From NCBI RefSeq assembly GCF_001422725.1, contig NZ_LMMA01000006.1:1-64000 (forward strand): a stretch of 64,000 nt of DNA, in the 5' to 3' direction. The position numbers were made by a program, and so were the translations under genes. Positions 16,506 to 25,500 of this stretch are shown in pieces. How positions within the stretch are numbered: position 1 is the first letter of the stretch; every line of letters begins with the position of its first letter. Source of the stretch: Flavobacterium sp. Leaf82. GTDB lineage: Bacteria > Bacteroidota > Bacteroidia > Flavobacteriales > Flavobacteriaceae. The notes under the pieces are model-generated. The model did not search any database, was not told the origin of the DNA, and saw nothing but the letters and a program-made list of their open reading frames with translations.

Positions 16506-16535
16506 AAGCTTCAGAGAAATCTGGAGCTTTATTTA
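16506..16535 (+). terminator. GAAA-loop terminator, copy 5
   Basis: AAGCTTCAGA-GAAA-TCTGGAGCTT followed by TATTTATTT, 31 bp after the S41 gene. The T run is broken by an A. Confidence 0.75.
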
Positions 16536-16872
16536 TTTGCATTTAATGAAACTCGTTGCTTAAATTCTTTTCCAGAGAACTGGTATATTCTTTCAAAAAG
16601 CAAATTACTTTTTTCATTTCAATACACAAAAAACTAGCATAACTGCGAGTTTTTGTTTTATAAATTGTCAACTCCCTTTAAGGCATGGAAAGAATTTCCG
16701 CACTATTGTTGTGTATATACAAGCTATCGGGTATAAAAAAACTTCGCAAACTTTTTATATATTTCTTTTTTTATACTATCGTGACTATGAAAACACTCGC
16801 ATTACATTTTTTACTGGTTACCATTCATTCTTCAATCCTTTTCAATAATCAAAAAAAATTAGTCAAGCCTAA
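16536..16872. other. Intergenic region, no supported gene
   Basis: About 340 bp between convergent transcripts. A 63-codon plus-strand frame (16685-16876) is hydrophobic but has no domain or gene-like neighbours and overlaps the next gene's end. Nothing else is visible. Confidence 0.4.
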
Positions 16873-17658
16873 TTAATTGTCCTCAGTATAATGATTGTTA
16901 ATTTCATTTATTACCGTATAAACCTGATTAATACTATTCTCATTGTATCTTCTTGCCCAAAAACTATAAAACCAAACAATATCTCCATCCGCAAATTGTT
17001 TCCCAGAAATTAATCTTATTTCCTCAAGATTTAGTAAAAATTCATGTGACGTGAAAGGTTCTATTTTTGAATAAAAATTTTTTGCATCATCATCTCGACC
17101 ATTTTGAAATTTCATTATTTTATATATTTCTTCTAGTCTTTCTTTATAATCTGGACTTGAGTATATATCGTTATAACTTATTAATAACCCCATAACAACT
17201 TTATCAAAGTCAAATGTTTTATAAGTACGACGAGTTATTAAACTATAAAATAAACTATGATGTTTCTCAAAAATATCAATAATTAAATCTGGATCTTTTT
17301 TAAGATTATTAACAAAATTTACAGAGAAAGATTTATTAAATCCTTTATAGCTCTCAAGATATGATTTTATATAGTATCTTTTCTCATCAAAATTTTCACC
17401 TTGTTCAAGGTAATCTAGTCCATCTTTAATCTCTTTAACTATACTTTGCTCTTCATTTAAAGTATCTTCCTCATATCTAGTAACTTCTTCATAAGCAATA
17501 GCTGTGGGAGATTCAATTGAGTTCTCATTTTGATTACTCAAATTATTTTTTTTGTTTTCTTTATTTGTTTCAAAAAGTTTAATTATTAGGTCTTTTTTGT
17601 AAATCGAAATTCCAATAATTAAAACAATTATTACAATCATTATATTTCTACCTTTCAT
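16873..17658 (-). CDS. Membrane-anchored hypothetical protein
   Basis: The 261-residue protein has one N-terminal transmembrane helix (about 5-20, IMIVIIVLIIGISIY), a Lys/Asn-rich then acidic linker (TRYEEDTLNEEQ) and a helical soluble domain of ~170 residues. The topology would place most of the protein in the periplasm. No family recognised. It is the last gene of the minus-strand T6SS effector island, where such envelope-anchored proteins are often immunity proteins. That role is only inferred. Confidence 0.6.
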   Translation of the reverse strand: MKGRNIMIVIIVLIIGISIYKKDLIIKLFETNKENKKNNLSNQNENSIESPTAIAYEEVTRYEEDTLNEEQSIVKEIKDGLDYLEQGENFDEKRYYIKSYLESYKGFNKSFSVNFVNNLKKDPDLIIDIFEKHHSLFYSLITRRTYKTFDFDKVVMGLLISYNDIYSSPDYKERLEEIYKIMKFQNGRDDDAKNFYSKIEPFTSHEFLLNLEEIRLISGKQFADGDIVWFYSFWARRYNENSINQVYTVINEINNHYTEDN

Positions 17659-17814
17659 AAATTTTAATTTGCAATAATTAAATAAATTTTCACCTTTCTT
17701 AAATTAGCCCCCTTATTTTAAAGTATGTTTTCTTCTTTAAGTCTAATATTCGTTTTCAGGAAAAAGTTTAGTTTTTTACCCATCATTTTCATCAATAATT
17801 TTATAATAATACTC

Positions 17815-17942
17815 TTAATATTTTTCATGTAGTCGATTATAATCCGGTAAATTATGGAAGTTATTACGTTCTATTTCTTTTTCTATAGATTCGTCTAAAT
17901 CGAATAACGCTATTCGTTGCATAAAAAGCTTTGATTATTCTA
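17815..17942 (-). pseudogene. C-terminal remnant of the ~400-residue paralogue family
   Basis: Read on the minus strand, this gives FMQRIALFDLDESIEKEIE, then RNNFHNLPDYNRLHEKY and stop. It aligns with the C-termini of the three genes at 18673, 20076 and 21306 (FMQRIELFDLDGSLKKEI, then NNNFYNLPNYKNLYKKS). Just upstream, the block CAAAGCTTTTTATGCAACG lacks one T compared with the intact copies, giving a frameshift. No other part of the gene remains. Confidence 0.75.
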
Positions 17943-17949
17943 TGAGAAA

Positions 17950-18624
17950 CTATTCTTTACATTCTATGGAATTTATATCTCTAAAATACAACAACTTACA
18001 CTTAATCACAGAGGTATCTTTTAGTCCACCTTGATCCTTTCCTATTTGTTCTACGGAATATATAAGTTTGTTAATCTTAGAATTTTTAAATGCATAATAG
18101 ATAATTGTCCAATCAGGCATTAATTGTTTTTTGTTATATGGCATATTATGAGTTAAAAACAGATTTTCTAAAAACCAAACTTTGTACAACGCTTTTTTAT
18201 CCAGTTTTGTTTGTAGTATATATTCTGAAATTTTTTGCTTGCTTCTTTCACCATTAATATCTAATTCAATCTCCTTAATGTTATTATTTGATATGAATTC
18301 TACATCTAAATTATAATTCCCGTCTGTTGTGATATTTTTATAGTAATCTAATTCGGAGAAAAAATAGTCTTTGTTTTTTGAAATTATTTTTTCAGTATTT
18401 AATGTCTCCGGGTTTAAGCAAATAGTAAGACTGACTTTTGATTCGTTTGAATATATGCTTTCATCAAACACTTTCTCGACAGTATACGAATATCTTTTTT
18501 CATCAAATTGCTGAATTAAATTATATTTCTCATCGTTCATATCTGTATGACATTGATATTTCAATTCATGTGTTTGGGAAAATATTTTTGTTGCTATGCA
18601 TAAAAAAAAGATTAGTTTCTTCAT
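17950..18624 (-). CDS. Secreted hypothetical protein
   Basis: The 224-residue protein starts with a Sec signal peptide (MKKLIFFLCIATKIFSQ). The mature part is beta-rich with several Lys/Asn runs. It ends KLLYFRDINSIECKE. No family recognised. It sits 48 bp after the last ~400-residue paralogue and is followed directly by a broken extra copy of that family, so it belongs to the same recombining immunity-type block. Periplasmic or surface location is likely, function unknown. Confidence 0.6.
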   Translation of the reverse strand: MKKLIFFLCIATKIFSQTHELKYQCHTDMNDEKYNLIQQFDEKRYSYTVEKVFDESIYSNESKVSLTICLNPETLNTEKIISKNKDYFFSELDYYKNITTDGNYNLDVEFISNNNIKEIELDINGERSKQKISEYILQTKLDKKALYKVWFLENLFLTHNMPYNKKQLMPDWTIIYYAFKNSKINKLIYSVEQIGKDQGGLKDTSVIKCKLLYFRDINSIECKE

Positions 18625-18672
18625 GTTCTATATTTTATTTTTTTTTAAGATTATTAGATTAGATACGCATTT

Positions 18673-19911
18673 TCACCCTCCATTCTCGTCAGCTAGTGCA
18701 TTTTGATATTCCTTTGATTTTTCATAAAGATTCTTGTAATCCGGTAAATTGTAGTAATTATTTCTAATTATTTCTTTTTTAACAGAATCGTCAATGTCGC
18801 GCATCCAAATTCGTTGCATAAAATAACTTTTGTCGTTATAATTTTTATCATATCGATATTGCTCACCAAAATAAACAAGATGAGCCAATAATTTTGATCT
18901 ATCTTGTAATGAAAGTTCGTTCCTTTTATCTTTATCTTCAAGCAAATACATTACATACAATTTTAATGTCTCAAAATAATTAGCATCTCCTGGTTTTATA
19001 ATTTCTTTTAAAACAGGGAAAATTTCTAAATTTAATTTTGCCGTTCCATCGCAATTTTTATTCCAAAATATCTTATCTAATTCATTTGAATTATTGCTGT
19101 CAAATTTTGTATTTTCTACTACCCATTTTAATAATTCTTTATCGTCATAATAACCAAAATTTGTCACCAACTTCTCCATAAAACTTTGATCATTTAACAG
19201 TAACCATTTAAAATAGGCACGGCTATCGTTAAACAAATACATGTTGCGGGCAACAATAGTTTGGATATTTTTTTTACGTTGATCTTTCAAATTAGGAATA
19301 TCTTTCCAGTGAGGAATTTCAATTTCTAAATTATCTATACTTGATTTTCTTATTATTTTAGTATTTTCAATATTATTTAATTTAGAGTATTGTTTTTGGT
19401 AATCAATTAGTTCAGGTATATAATAAAATTTCAGAATTATTTTTCTCTGTTTTTCTATAAATATCCCGTCATAATCTATTTCATTATTATTATACATGAC
19501 AAAATCTCTATCACATTTATCGAAAAAATTAACGTGTAAAAAAATTGATTTGGATTTAGGATCTATAATTCTTCCAAAAACATTTTTAACCTTTTTTATA
19601 AAATCATCTTTATCTAGCGCTTTAAAACCATTTAATTTCAATACTTCATCGGCTATTTGCAATGTAGCTTCTAATTCGTCTATTCCGAATTGAATTTTAG
19701 GTAATCCTGCACCAGCTTCATCAATAGTTTGGGTAGTTCCTTGTTTAAGTTGCTTGGCTAAAACTGTTTCTATAATAGTATCATTTATGTTATCGTCACT
19801 TTCAATGTTACTACTACAATCTTTTTTCACCTCTTTTTTTGTTCCTTGAGCATAACAAACTACATAGAAATTAATAACTAGAATAATTAAAATTTTATTA
19901 AAATATTTCAT
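18673..19911 (-). CDS. Envelope protein, paralogue 3 of the putative effector-immunity family
   Basis: The 412-residue protein shares most of its C-terminal two-thirds with the next two genes: WKDIPNLKDQRKKNIQT, ARNMYLFNDSRAYFKWLLLN, FGYYDDKELLKWVVENT, and LLAHLVYFGEQYRYD. The signal peptide is close to that of 21306-22517, but the lipobox has changed from VISC to VVCY, so it may be processed by signal peptidase I rather than lipidated. It is third in a tandem array directly downstream of a peptidoglycan-hydrolase effector. I infer a periplasmic immunity role, since the family itself is not recognised. Confidence 0.65.
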   Translation of the reverse strand: MKYFNKILIILVINFYVVCYAQGTKKEVKKDCSSNIESDDNINDTIIETVLAKQLKQGTTQTIDEAGAGLPKIQFGIDELEATLQIADEVLKLNGFKALDKDDFIKKVKNVFGRIIDPKSKSIFLHVNFFDKCDRDFVMYNNNEIDYDGIFIEKQRKIILKFYYIPELIDYQKQYSKLNNIENTKIIRKSSIDNLEIEIPHWKDIPNLKDQRKKNIQTIVARNMYLFNDSRAYFKWLLLNDQSFMEKLVTNFGYYDDKELLKWVVENTKFDSNNSNELDKIFWNKNCDGTAKLNLEIFPVLKEIIKPGDANYFETLKLYVMYLLEDKDKRNELSLQDRSKLLAHLVYFGEQYRYDKNYNDKSYFMQRIWMRDIDDSVKKEIIRNNYYNLPDYKNLYEKSKEYQNALADENGG

Positions 19912-19986
19912 TTGAGTAATAACCTTTTTTTGATTTTTAAGGTTTATATAAAACCTTCAGCTTTATTCTGTTTTAAAAGATTCTTG

Positions 19987-20056
19987 TTACCCTCCATATT
20001 CAGTAACAAGTTGATCTTGATATTCCTCTGATTTTTCATAAAGGTTTTTATAAGAA
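19987..20056 (-). pseudogene. C-terminal remnant of the paralogue family
   Basis: The minus strand reads YKNLYEKSEEYQDQLVTEYGG and stop, nearly the same as the ends of the intact copies (YKKSEEYQDKLTDENGG). It lies between the stop of the 20076-21278 gene and the start of the 18673-19911 gene. A recombination scar or relic of a lost copy. Confidence 0.8.
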
Positions 20057-20075
20057 TATTTATAACTAATTTTAA

Positions 20076-21278
20076 TTACATCAATTCCTGAACAAGTTCA
20101 TCTTGATATACTGAAGATTTGATGTATAATTGTTTGTAATTGGGTAAACCGTAGAAATTATTTTTTTCAATTTCTTTTTTTAGACTATGACCTAAATCTA
20201 ATTGTTCTATACGTTGCATAAAAAAACTTTGATCTTTATATTTTTCGTCATAACGATATTGTTCACCAAAATAAACCAGATGCGCCAAAAGATTTGCTCG
20301 GTCGTTATTTGAAAGTTCATTTTTTTTATCATTATCGATTATAAGATAGTTGACATACTCTTTTAAAGCTTCAAAATATTTATTGTCTTTAGGTGTAATT
20401 ATTTCTTTTAAGGCGGCATATATTTCGGTATTTAATTTTATAGTACCGTCACATCTTTTGCTCCAAAATATTTCATCCAATTCTTCTGGCTTTCTACTAT
20501 CAAACGTTGTATTCTCTATTACCCATTTCAACAATTCTTTATCTTCATAATAACCAAAACTAGTAACCAAGCTTTGCATGAAATATTCATCGTTTAATAT
20601 TAGCCATTTAAGATGAGCTCGACTATCGTTAAATAAATACATGTTGCGAGCAACAAGTGTTTGAATGTTTTTTTTGCGTTGATCTTTCAAATTAGGAATG
20701 TCTTTCCATCTAGTAATATCCATTTTCCCTTCCATTGTTTCAATTGTAAATGGTTTTTCTTCATATTTTGATAATTCAGGATATAAATTAACATAATCAA
20801 TTATTTGAGGCAGAGGGTGAAAATATGTTATGAATTTATTTATTTTTGAAATATAAATATTTTGATATTCTGCAGAACGTGGATAAAAAAGAAGGCTTTT
20901 ATCACAAATATTATCTTTGTAAGTATCAATTTTTAAATATTTATTTTCCGAATTGTTATCAATTATTCTATTAAATATTTTTTTTATTTTTTCATTGAAT
21001 TTTATAGTTTCAATTGCTTTAAACCCATTACTTTTCAGTATACTGTCTTCAATAATAACAAGAGCGTTTAAGTCTTTTTCCCCATAATTTTCATAACTAC
21101 TATATTCTTCTGACGCTCCTGATTTAACCTGCTCAATTAATATGTTTAGAAAACTCTCATTTTTTATTGCTGTTTCGTTTTTTACAGCGCCAATTTGATT
21201 GATTTTTGAATCATTCTTTTTTTTACAACTGATACAACCTAAAATTATAAGACCTAATATTATATTTCTTATTTTCAT
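20076..21278 (-). CDS. Lipoprotein, paralogue 2 of the putative effector-immunity family
   Basis: The 400-residue protein has a canonical lipoprotein signal (MKIRNIILGLIILGCISCKK, Cys18). From about residue 190 it is highly similar to its two neighbours (ARNMYLFNDSRAHLKWLILN, FGYYEDKELLKWVIENT, LLAHLVYFGEQYRYD, FFMQRIEQLDLGHSL). The N-terminal third is much more diverged, as expected if that part recognises different effectors. It lies 27 bp from the preceding copy. Anchored in the periplasm, it would sit where a muramidase/amidase effector acts. Confidence 0.7.
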   Translation of the reverse strand: MKIRNIILGLIILGCISCKKKNDSKINQIGAVKNETAIKNESFLNILIEQVKSGASEEYSSYENYGEKDLNALVIIEDSILKSNGFKAIETIKFNEKIKKIFNRIIDNNSENKYLKIDTYKDNICDKSLLFYPRSAEYQNIYISKINKFITYFHPLPQIIDYVNLYPELSKYEEKPFTIETMEGKMDITRWKDIPNLKDQRKKNIQTLVARNMYLFNDSRAHLKWLILNDEYFMQSLVTSFGYYEDKELLKWVIENTTFDSRKPEELDEIFWSKRCDGTIKLNTEIYAALKEIITPKDNKYFEALKEYVNYLIIDNDKKNELSNNDRANLLAHLVYFGEQYRYDEKYKDQSFFMQRIEQLDLGHSLKKEIEKNNFYGLPNYKQLYIKSSVYQDELVQELM

Positions 21279-21305
21279 TAATTTGACATTTTTAATGACA
21301 TACTA

Positions 21306-22517
21306 CTAACCTCCATTTTCATCAGTTAGTTTGTCCTGATATTCTTCGGATTTTTTATATAAATTCTTGTAATTAGGCAAATTGTAGAAATTATTATTTT
21401 TGATTTCTTTTTTTAAAGATCCATCTAAATCAAATAGTTCTATTCGTTGCATAAAAAAGCTTTGATCATTATAATTTTGATCATAGCGATATTGCTCGCC
21501 AAAATAAACAAGATGAGCCAAAAGTTTTGCCCGATCTTGTAGCGGAAGTTCCTTTCTTATTTCTTTGTTGGTTAAAAGATACATGACGTATTCTTTTAAA
21601 GGCTCAAAATAATCAATATCATTAGGCTTAATAATATCTTTTAAAACAGGGAAAATTTCTAAATTTAGCTTTACTGTTCCATCGCATTTTTTATTCCAAA
21701 AAAGTTTATCTAAATCTTGTGAATTTTTTTTAATAAATCTAACATTATCCTTAACTACCCATTTCAACAATTCCTTATCATCATAATAACCAAAATTTGT
21801 TACCAACTTCTCCATAAAATCTTCATCATTTAAGAGTAACCATTTAAAATAGGCACGGTTATCATTGAATAAATACATGTTGCGGGCAACTAGAGTTTGG
21901 ATGTTATTTTTACGTTCTAGTTCAAGGTCTGGAATATCTTTCCAATGAGGGATTTCAATTTGTTGTCCTAAGTCTGGTTCATTCCTATATATTTTCTGAT
22001 CTTCAACATGTTTTAAATCAGGATATTCTTTTTTATAGTCTATTATTTCAGGAATAGCATATAAATCAGTAATAAAACAATCGTTTTTAATTATAAAAGT
22101 ATTCTGATAAATATTTAAACGACTAAAGACAAGGTCTTTATTACATTTTTCAAAAAAATCTACAGATAAAAATTTACTATTAGAGTTATTAGCTATAATT
22201 CTACCAAATATTTTTTTTATCTTTTCATTAAATTCATTAATTGGGATATTTTTATAACCATGACTTTTTAATATATCTGAAATGCGTTTTAAGGATGCTA
22301 ATAAATCTTTTTCTGAATATTCGTAAGATTCAAATTCATCACCACCATTATATCTTCCTCCTTTTAGCTGTTGTATTAATATCTCTTTTTCCATATTGTT
22401 ATCACTTTCAATCTTAATAGTACTATCTTTTTTCACCTGTTTTTTTGTTCCTTGAGCACAACTAATTACATAGAAATTAATAACTAGAACAATTAAAATT
22501 TTATTAAAATATTTCAT
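21306..22517 (-). CDS. Lipoprotein, paralogue 1 of the putative effector-immunity family
   Basis: The 403-residue protein has a lipoprotein signal peptide (MKYFNKILIVLVINFYVISC, Cys20). It is the copy next to the 1405-residue effector gene, with 61 bp between them, and is the most likely cognate immunity protein. The C-terminal two-thirds are shared with two tandem paralogues. The middle holds ARNMYLFNDNRAYFKWLLLN and DKELLKWVV, with a helical repeat-like composition. No enzyme motif is seen. Immunity function is inferred from order, periplasmic location and copy-number expansion. Confidence 0.7.
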   Translation of the reverse strand: MKYFNKILIVLVINFYVISCAQGTKKQVKKDSTIKIESDNNMEKEILIQQLKGGRYNGGDEFESYEYSEKDLLASLKRISDILKSHGYKNIPINEFNEKIKKIFGRIIANNSNSKFLSVDFFEKCNKDLVFSRLNIYQNTFIIKNDCFITDLYAIPEIIDYKKEYPDLKHVEDQKIYRNEPDLGQQIEIPHWKDIPDLELERKNNIQTLVARNMYLFNDNRAYFKWLLLNDEDFMEKLVTNFGYYDDKELLKWVVKDNVRFIKKNSQDLDKLFWNKKCDGTVKLNLEIFPVLKDIIKPNDIDYFEPLKEYVMYLLTNKEIRKELPLQDRAKLLAHLVYFGEQYRYDQNYNDQSFFMQRIELFDLDGSLKKEIKNNNFYNLPNYKNLYKKSEEYQDKLTDENGG

Positions 22518-22578
22518 TTTTATGATTTATATGTTATTTAATATTTTGAAAAATGTTTATAAATTACTTAGTATGTTT

Positions 22579-25500
22579 TTATCTATCTGATTTGCTAGTA
22601 TCTTTTCCTACCTCTTTTTCACTTGGTTCGACAAGTGGTTCACTTAAAGGAATTTTGACTACTCCAATTGGATGAAAATATTTAACATTTGATGCTTTTT
22701 TTCTTAAAACTACATTCACGTATAATCCTTCATCTTCACCAGGTTTTGACTGATTACCACCTAATTGAGCATAGGCATCGTTTTTAATTCCTATTACAAT
22801 TGAAACATGCCCCTGAGAACCTGATTTATAAAATGTACCATTATCTGCCCTTACCATAAATGATCCATAAAATGGAGTTGTAACTTCCTCATAATCGGAA
22901 TAAGAAAAAGAAACTGCATTTAAAGCATTTTTTCTTGGTATTTCAGGATTGCCTATTTTCAAACAATAATTAACAAAAGCCGCACACCAAGATGTATCAT
23001 CAGTATAAATTAATTTTCCATTCTTATCTACATACCCAATTTCAGTGAAGTACTTCTCTACTTCTGGATTACTTCCTTTTCCTGATATTTCTTTAGTTCC
23101 TATTTGACTAATCGCTACGTTAACATAGTTTAAAGTCGGATCTTTTAAAATAAGAGGAACGACAAACTTATTTTCACAAACGCTTTTATCATACTTGAAC
23201 CAAGTTTTTATTTTTTGTAAATTTTCTTTTCTTCTATCTAAATGTAGTGTGGCTGGATAATCGCTTGTACTTGTAGGTGCGTATCCCTGAAGTAAACGAC
23301 AAATCAAAAAGAAATAGTCTTCTTCGTTTTCTTTCATCATCAAGGCGATATCATTTAAATTCTTTGACAATCCTTTAGCAAATTTATTTCTTTTCCACTC
23401 AAAAGCTTTCATTTTTGCTTCATATTCAGCCTGATCTTTATCTTTATTGTTTTTTGCCCTTGGTTCCCATTTAAGTGCTTTAATATGATTCCAAACAAAG
23501 CCTCCGCTATCTACTGATAAAAATAATTTTTGAGAGACTAAATTTGGATTTTCAATAATGTTATATGCATTCCCTATTTTGTTCTGATAATCTGAATAGA
23601 TTACAGGATTCCTTCCGTCTCCTGTTAACTGTAAAATCCCTCTTCCTTTATAAAAATATTGGCTTGAATTTGTATCTCCTTCGATTTCCCCAGTGGTTTG
23701 AAAGAATCCAGTTTCAACACTTGTCATTGCTAAAAATGCAATTTTCTGAATACATTCATTAATGTTGTATTTACGAAACATTGCATTAAGCTGGAACGTT
23801 AATGATTTATAACTTTTGTCATCTATGTTGCAATTTTCGCCACCCCAAATAGTCTCTCTGCCATTTATTGTTTTTACCAAAGCTCGTAAGTCTTCTTCAG
23901 TTAAGTCTTTATTACAATAACAGCTTTTCCCTTTTACAAGCTCTGCCATTTCTGAATCTATCACTACAGGAACAGTACAATTATCTATAGCTTCCTCAGT
24001 TAAAATGCTTTTTTCTACTATTAAAGCTGTGTTTTTAAAACAGATGAGTTGTTTTCTCAAGGCTATTTTTTCTTCTTTGGTAAAAGAAGTTTTGTCTTGC
24101 TTGGTGGCTTTTATACCTATAGTTTTCATGTCAGGACTTCGTACGAAACTTGCGTTTGTATGAGACATCACGGCCAGTTGATCACCTTCAAAAATATAAA
24201 CTTCTTTTTTGTCGTCGTTTGGGTCTTTTACTTTTCGGCTTACTTGCACACTAAAACGTACAGGGTTTACTTCTGCATCTGTCAGGTATTTTTCTTCGGC
24301 TGTAAAAGGGAGTTCTAATAACCCGTCAATGCCCACTTTCTTTTTATATTCCTGTATGCTTTGCAATGCTGTTATGATTCCGTTTTTTTCCTCCATACAG
24401 TCAGAATGTACCAGGTTCATAACATCAACTCTTAGTTCTTCTTCCTGCATATTTACAGTATGCACCCATATTTTGTGGGTTTTAGCCTGATGTGTAAGGG
24501 TTTGCTGTACGCCTTTACCATCTTCTGTCGTAAAAAATATGGGGTTTATTTTTTTCTCGTTGGTTACTGCAAGTTCTTCGTTACTGTCTAGTACCTCTAT
24601 AAATTTTGTTCCCACGACTGGTTTGCCGTTTTTTATAGCCATATCGCCTGACAAGGCGATTGCTCCTTGACTTCCAGTTGGCATTTCTACGGTAAAAATC
24701 AAACTTATATTTGGGTTTGGTACTTCGGTTGTTGCCGGTACCGCTTTTTTTATTTTATCTTTATACTTCTCGTCAGTAATGATTTTAAATGAGCCAATAC
24801 CTTTGTCGTTAAGAGTTATCTTTTTTTCTTCGAGCATATAGGTCGCCGGTTCCAAATAAAAAGATTCCCTTGCTCCTCTTACCCAAACTTTTATGGTGAT
24901 CGATTGATTCTCTAATCCTACAATTTCTACAAAGGCATGAGTTTCTTCTTTATATCCGGTTTCGGTACGTTTATAACCTGTTCCATATGACCATAGGGCA
25001 CGTTTTAATTCTGGCGTAGCTACTTTTATTTTTGTTTTTACTCTTGTATCAAGGGTTTGTTCTCCCGTAAGATAGGCGGCTATTTCAAACTCTCCTTCGC
25101 TATTAAATGTAATTGTTCCGTCATGATTGTCTACTACACCATTTGGCAATTCTAAATTTATTTTTTCACCGCCAATCAGCGGCATAATTCGCGCTGCGGT
25201 TTCAATTTTTACTTTAGCGCCTTTGGGTATCGATTTTGGCAAAGTAACTTTGTCTATAGAGTTTCTTATTACCTCAAAGAAAAAACTGTCTGATGCATTA
25301 AATAAAGGTCGGTTGGTTGGCTTTCCGTATCCTTCTATAGCATATTTACCAAAGTAATTATTGCCTCCATGAGCATCATAATAGAGTATTTGGTTGATTG
25401 GCTTATTGATGCTTTTTTCTTTAGAAATGGCAGCGTTTTCAAAAGCTGTTAATCGTATGCCATCTTTTTGCAAATACCATTGCATTTTGGTATTATTAGT

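Noticed and set aside
16685..16876. 63-codon hydrophobic plus-strand frame
   Set aside because: No homologous pattern, overlaps the 3' end of a convergent gene, and has no start signal or partner.
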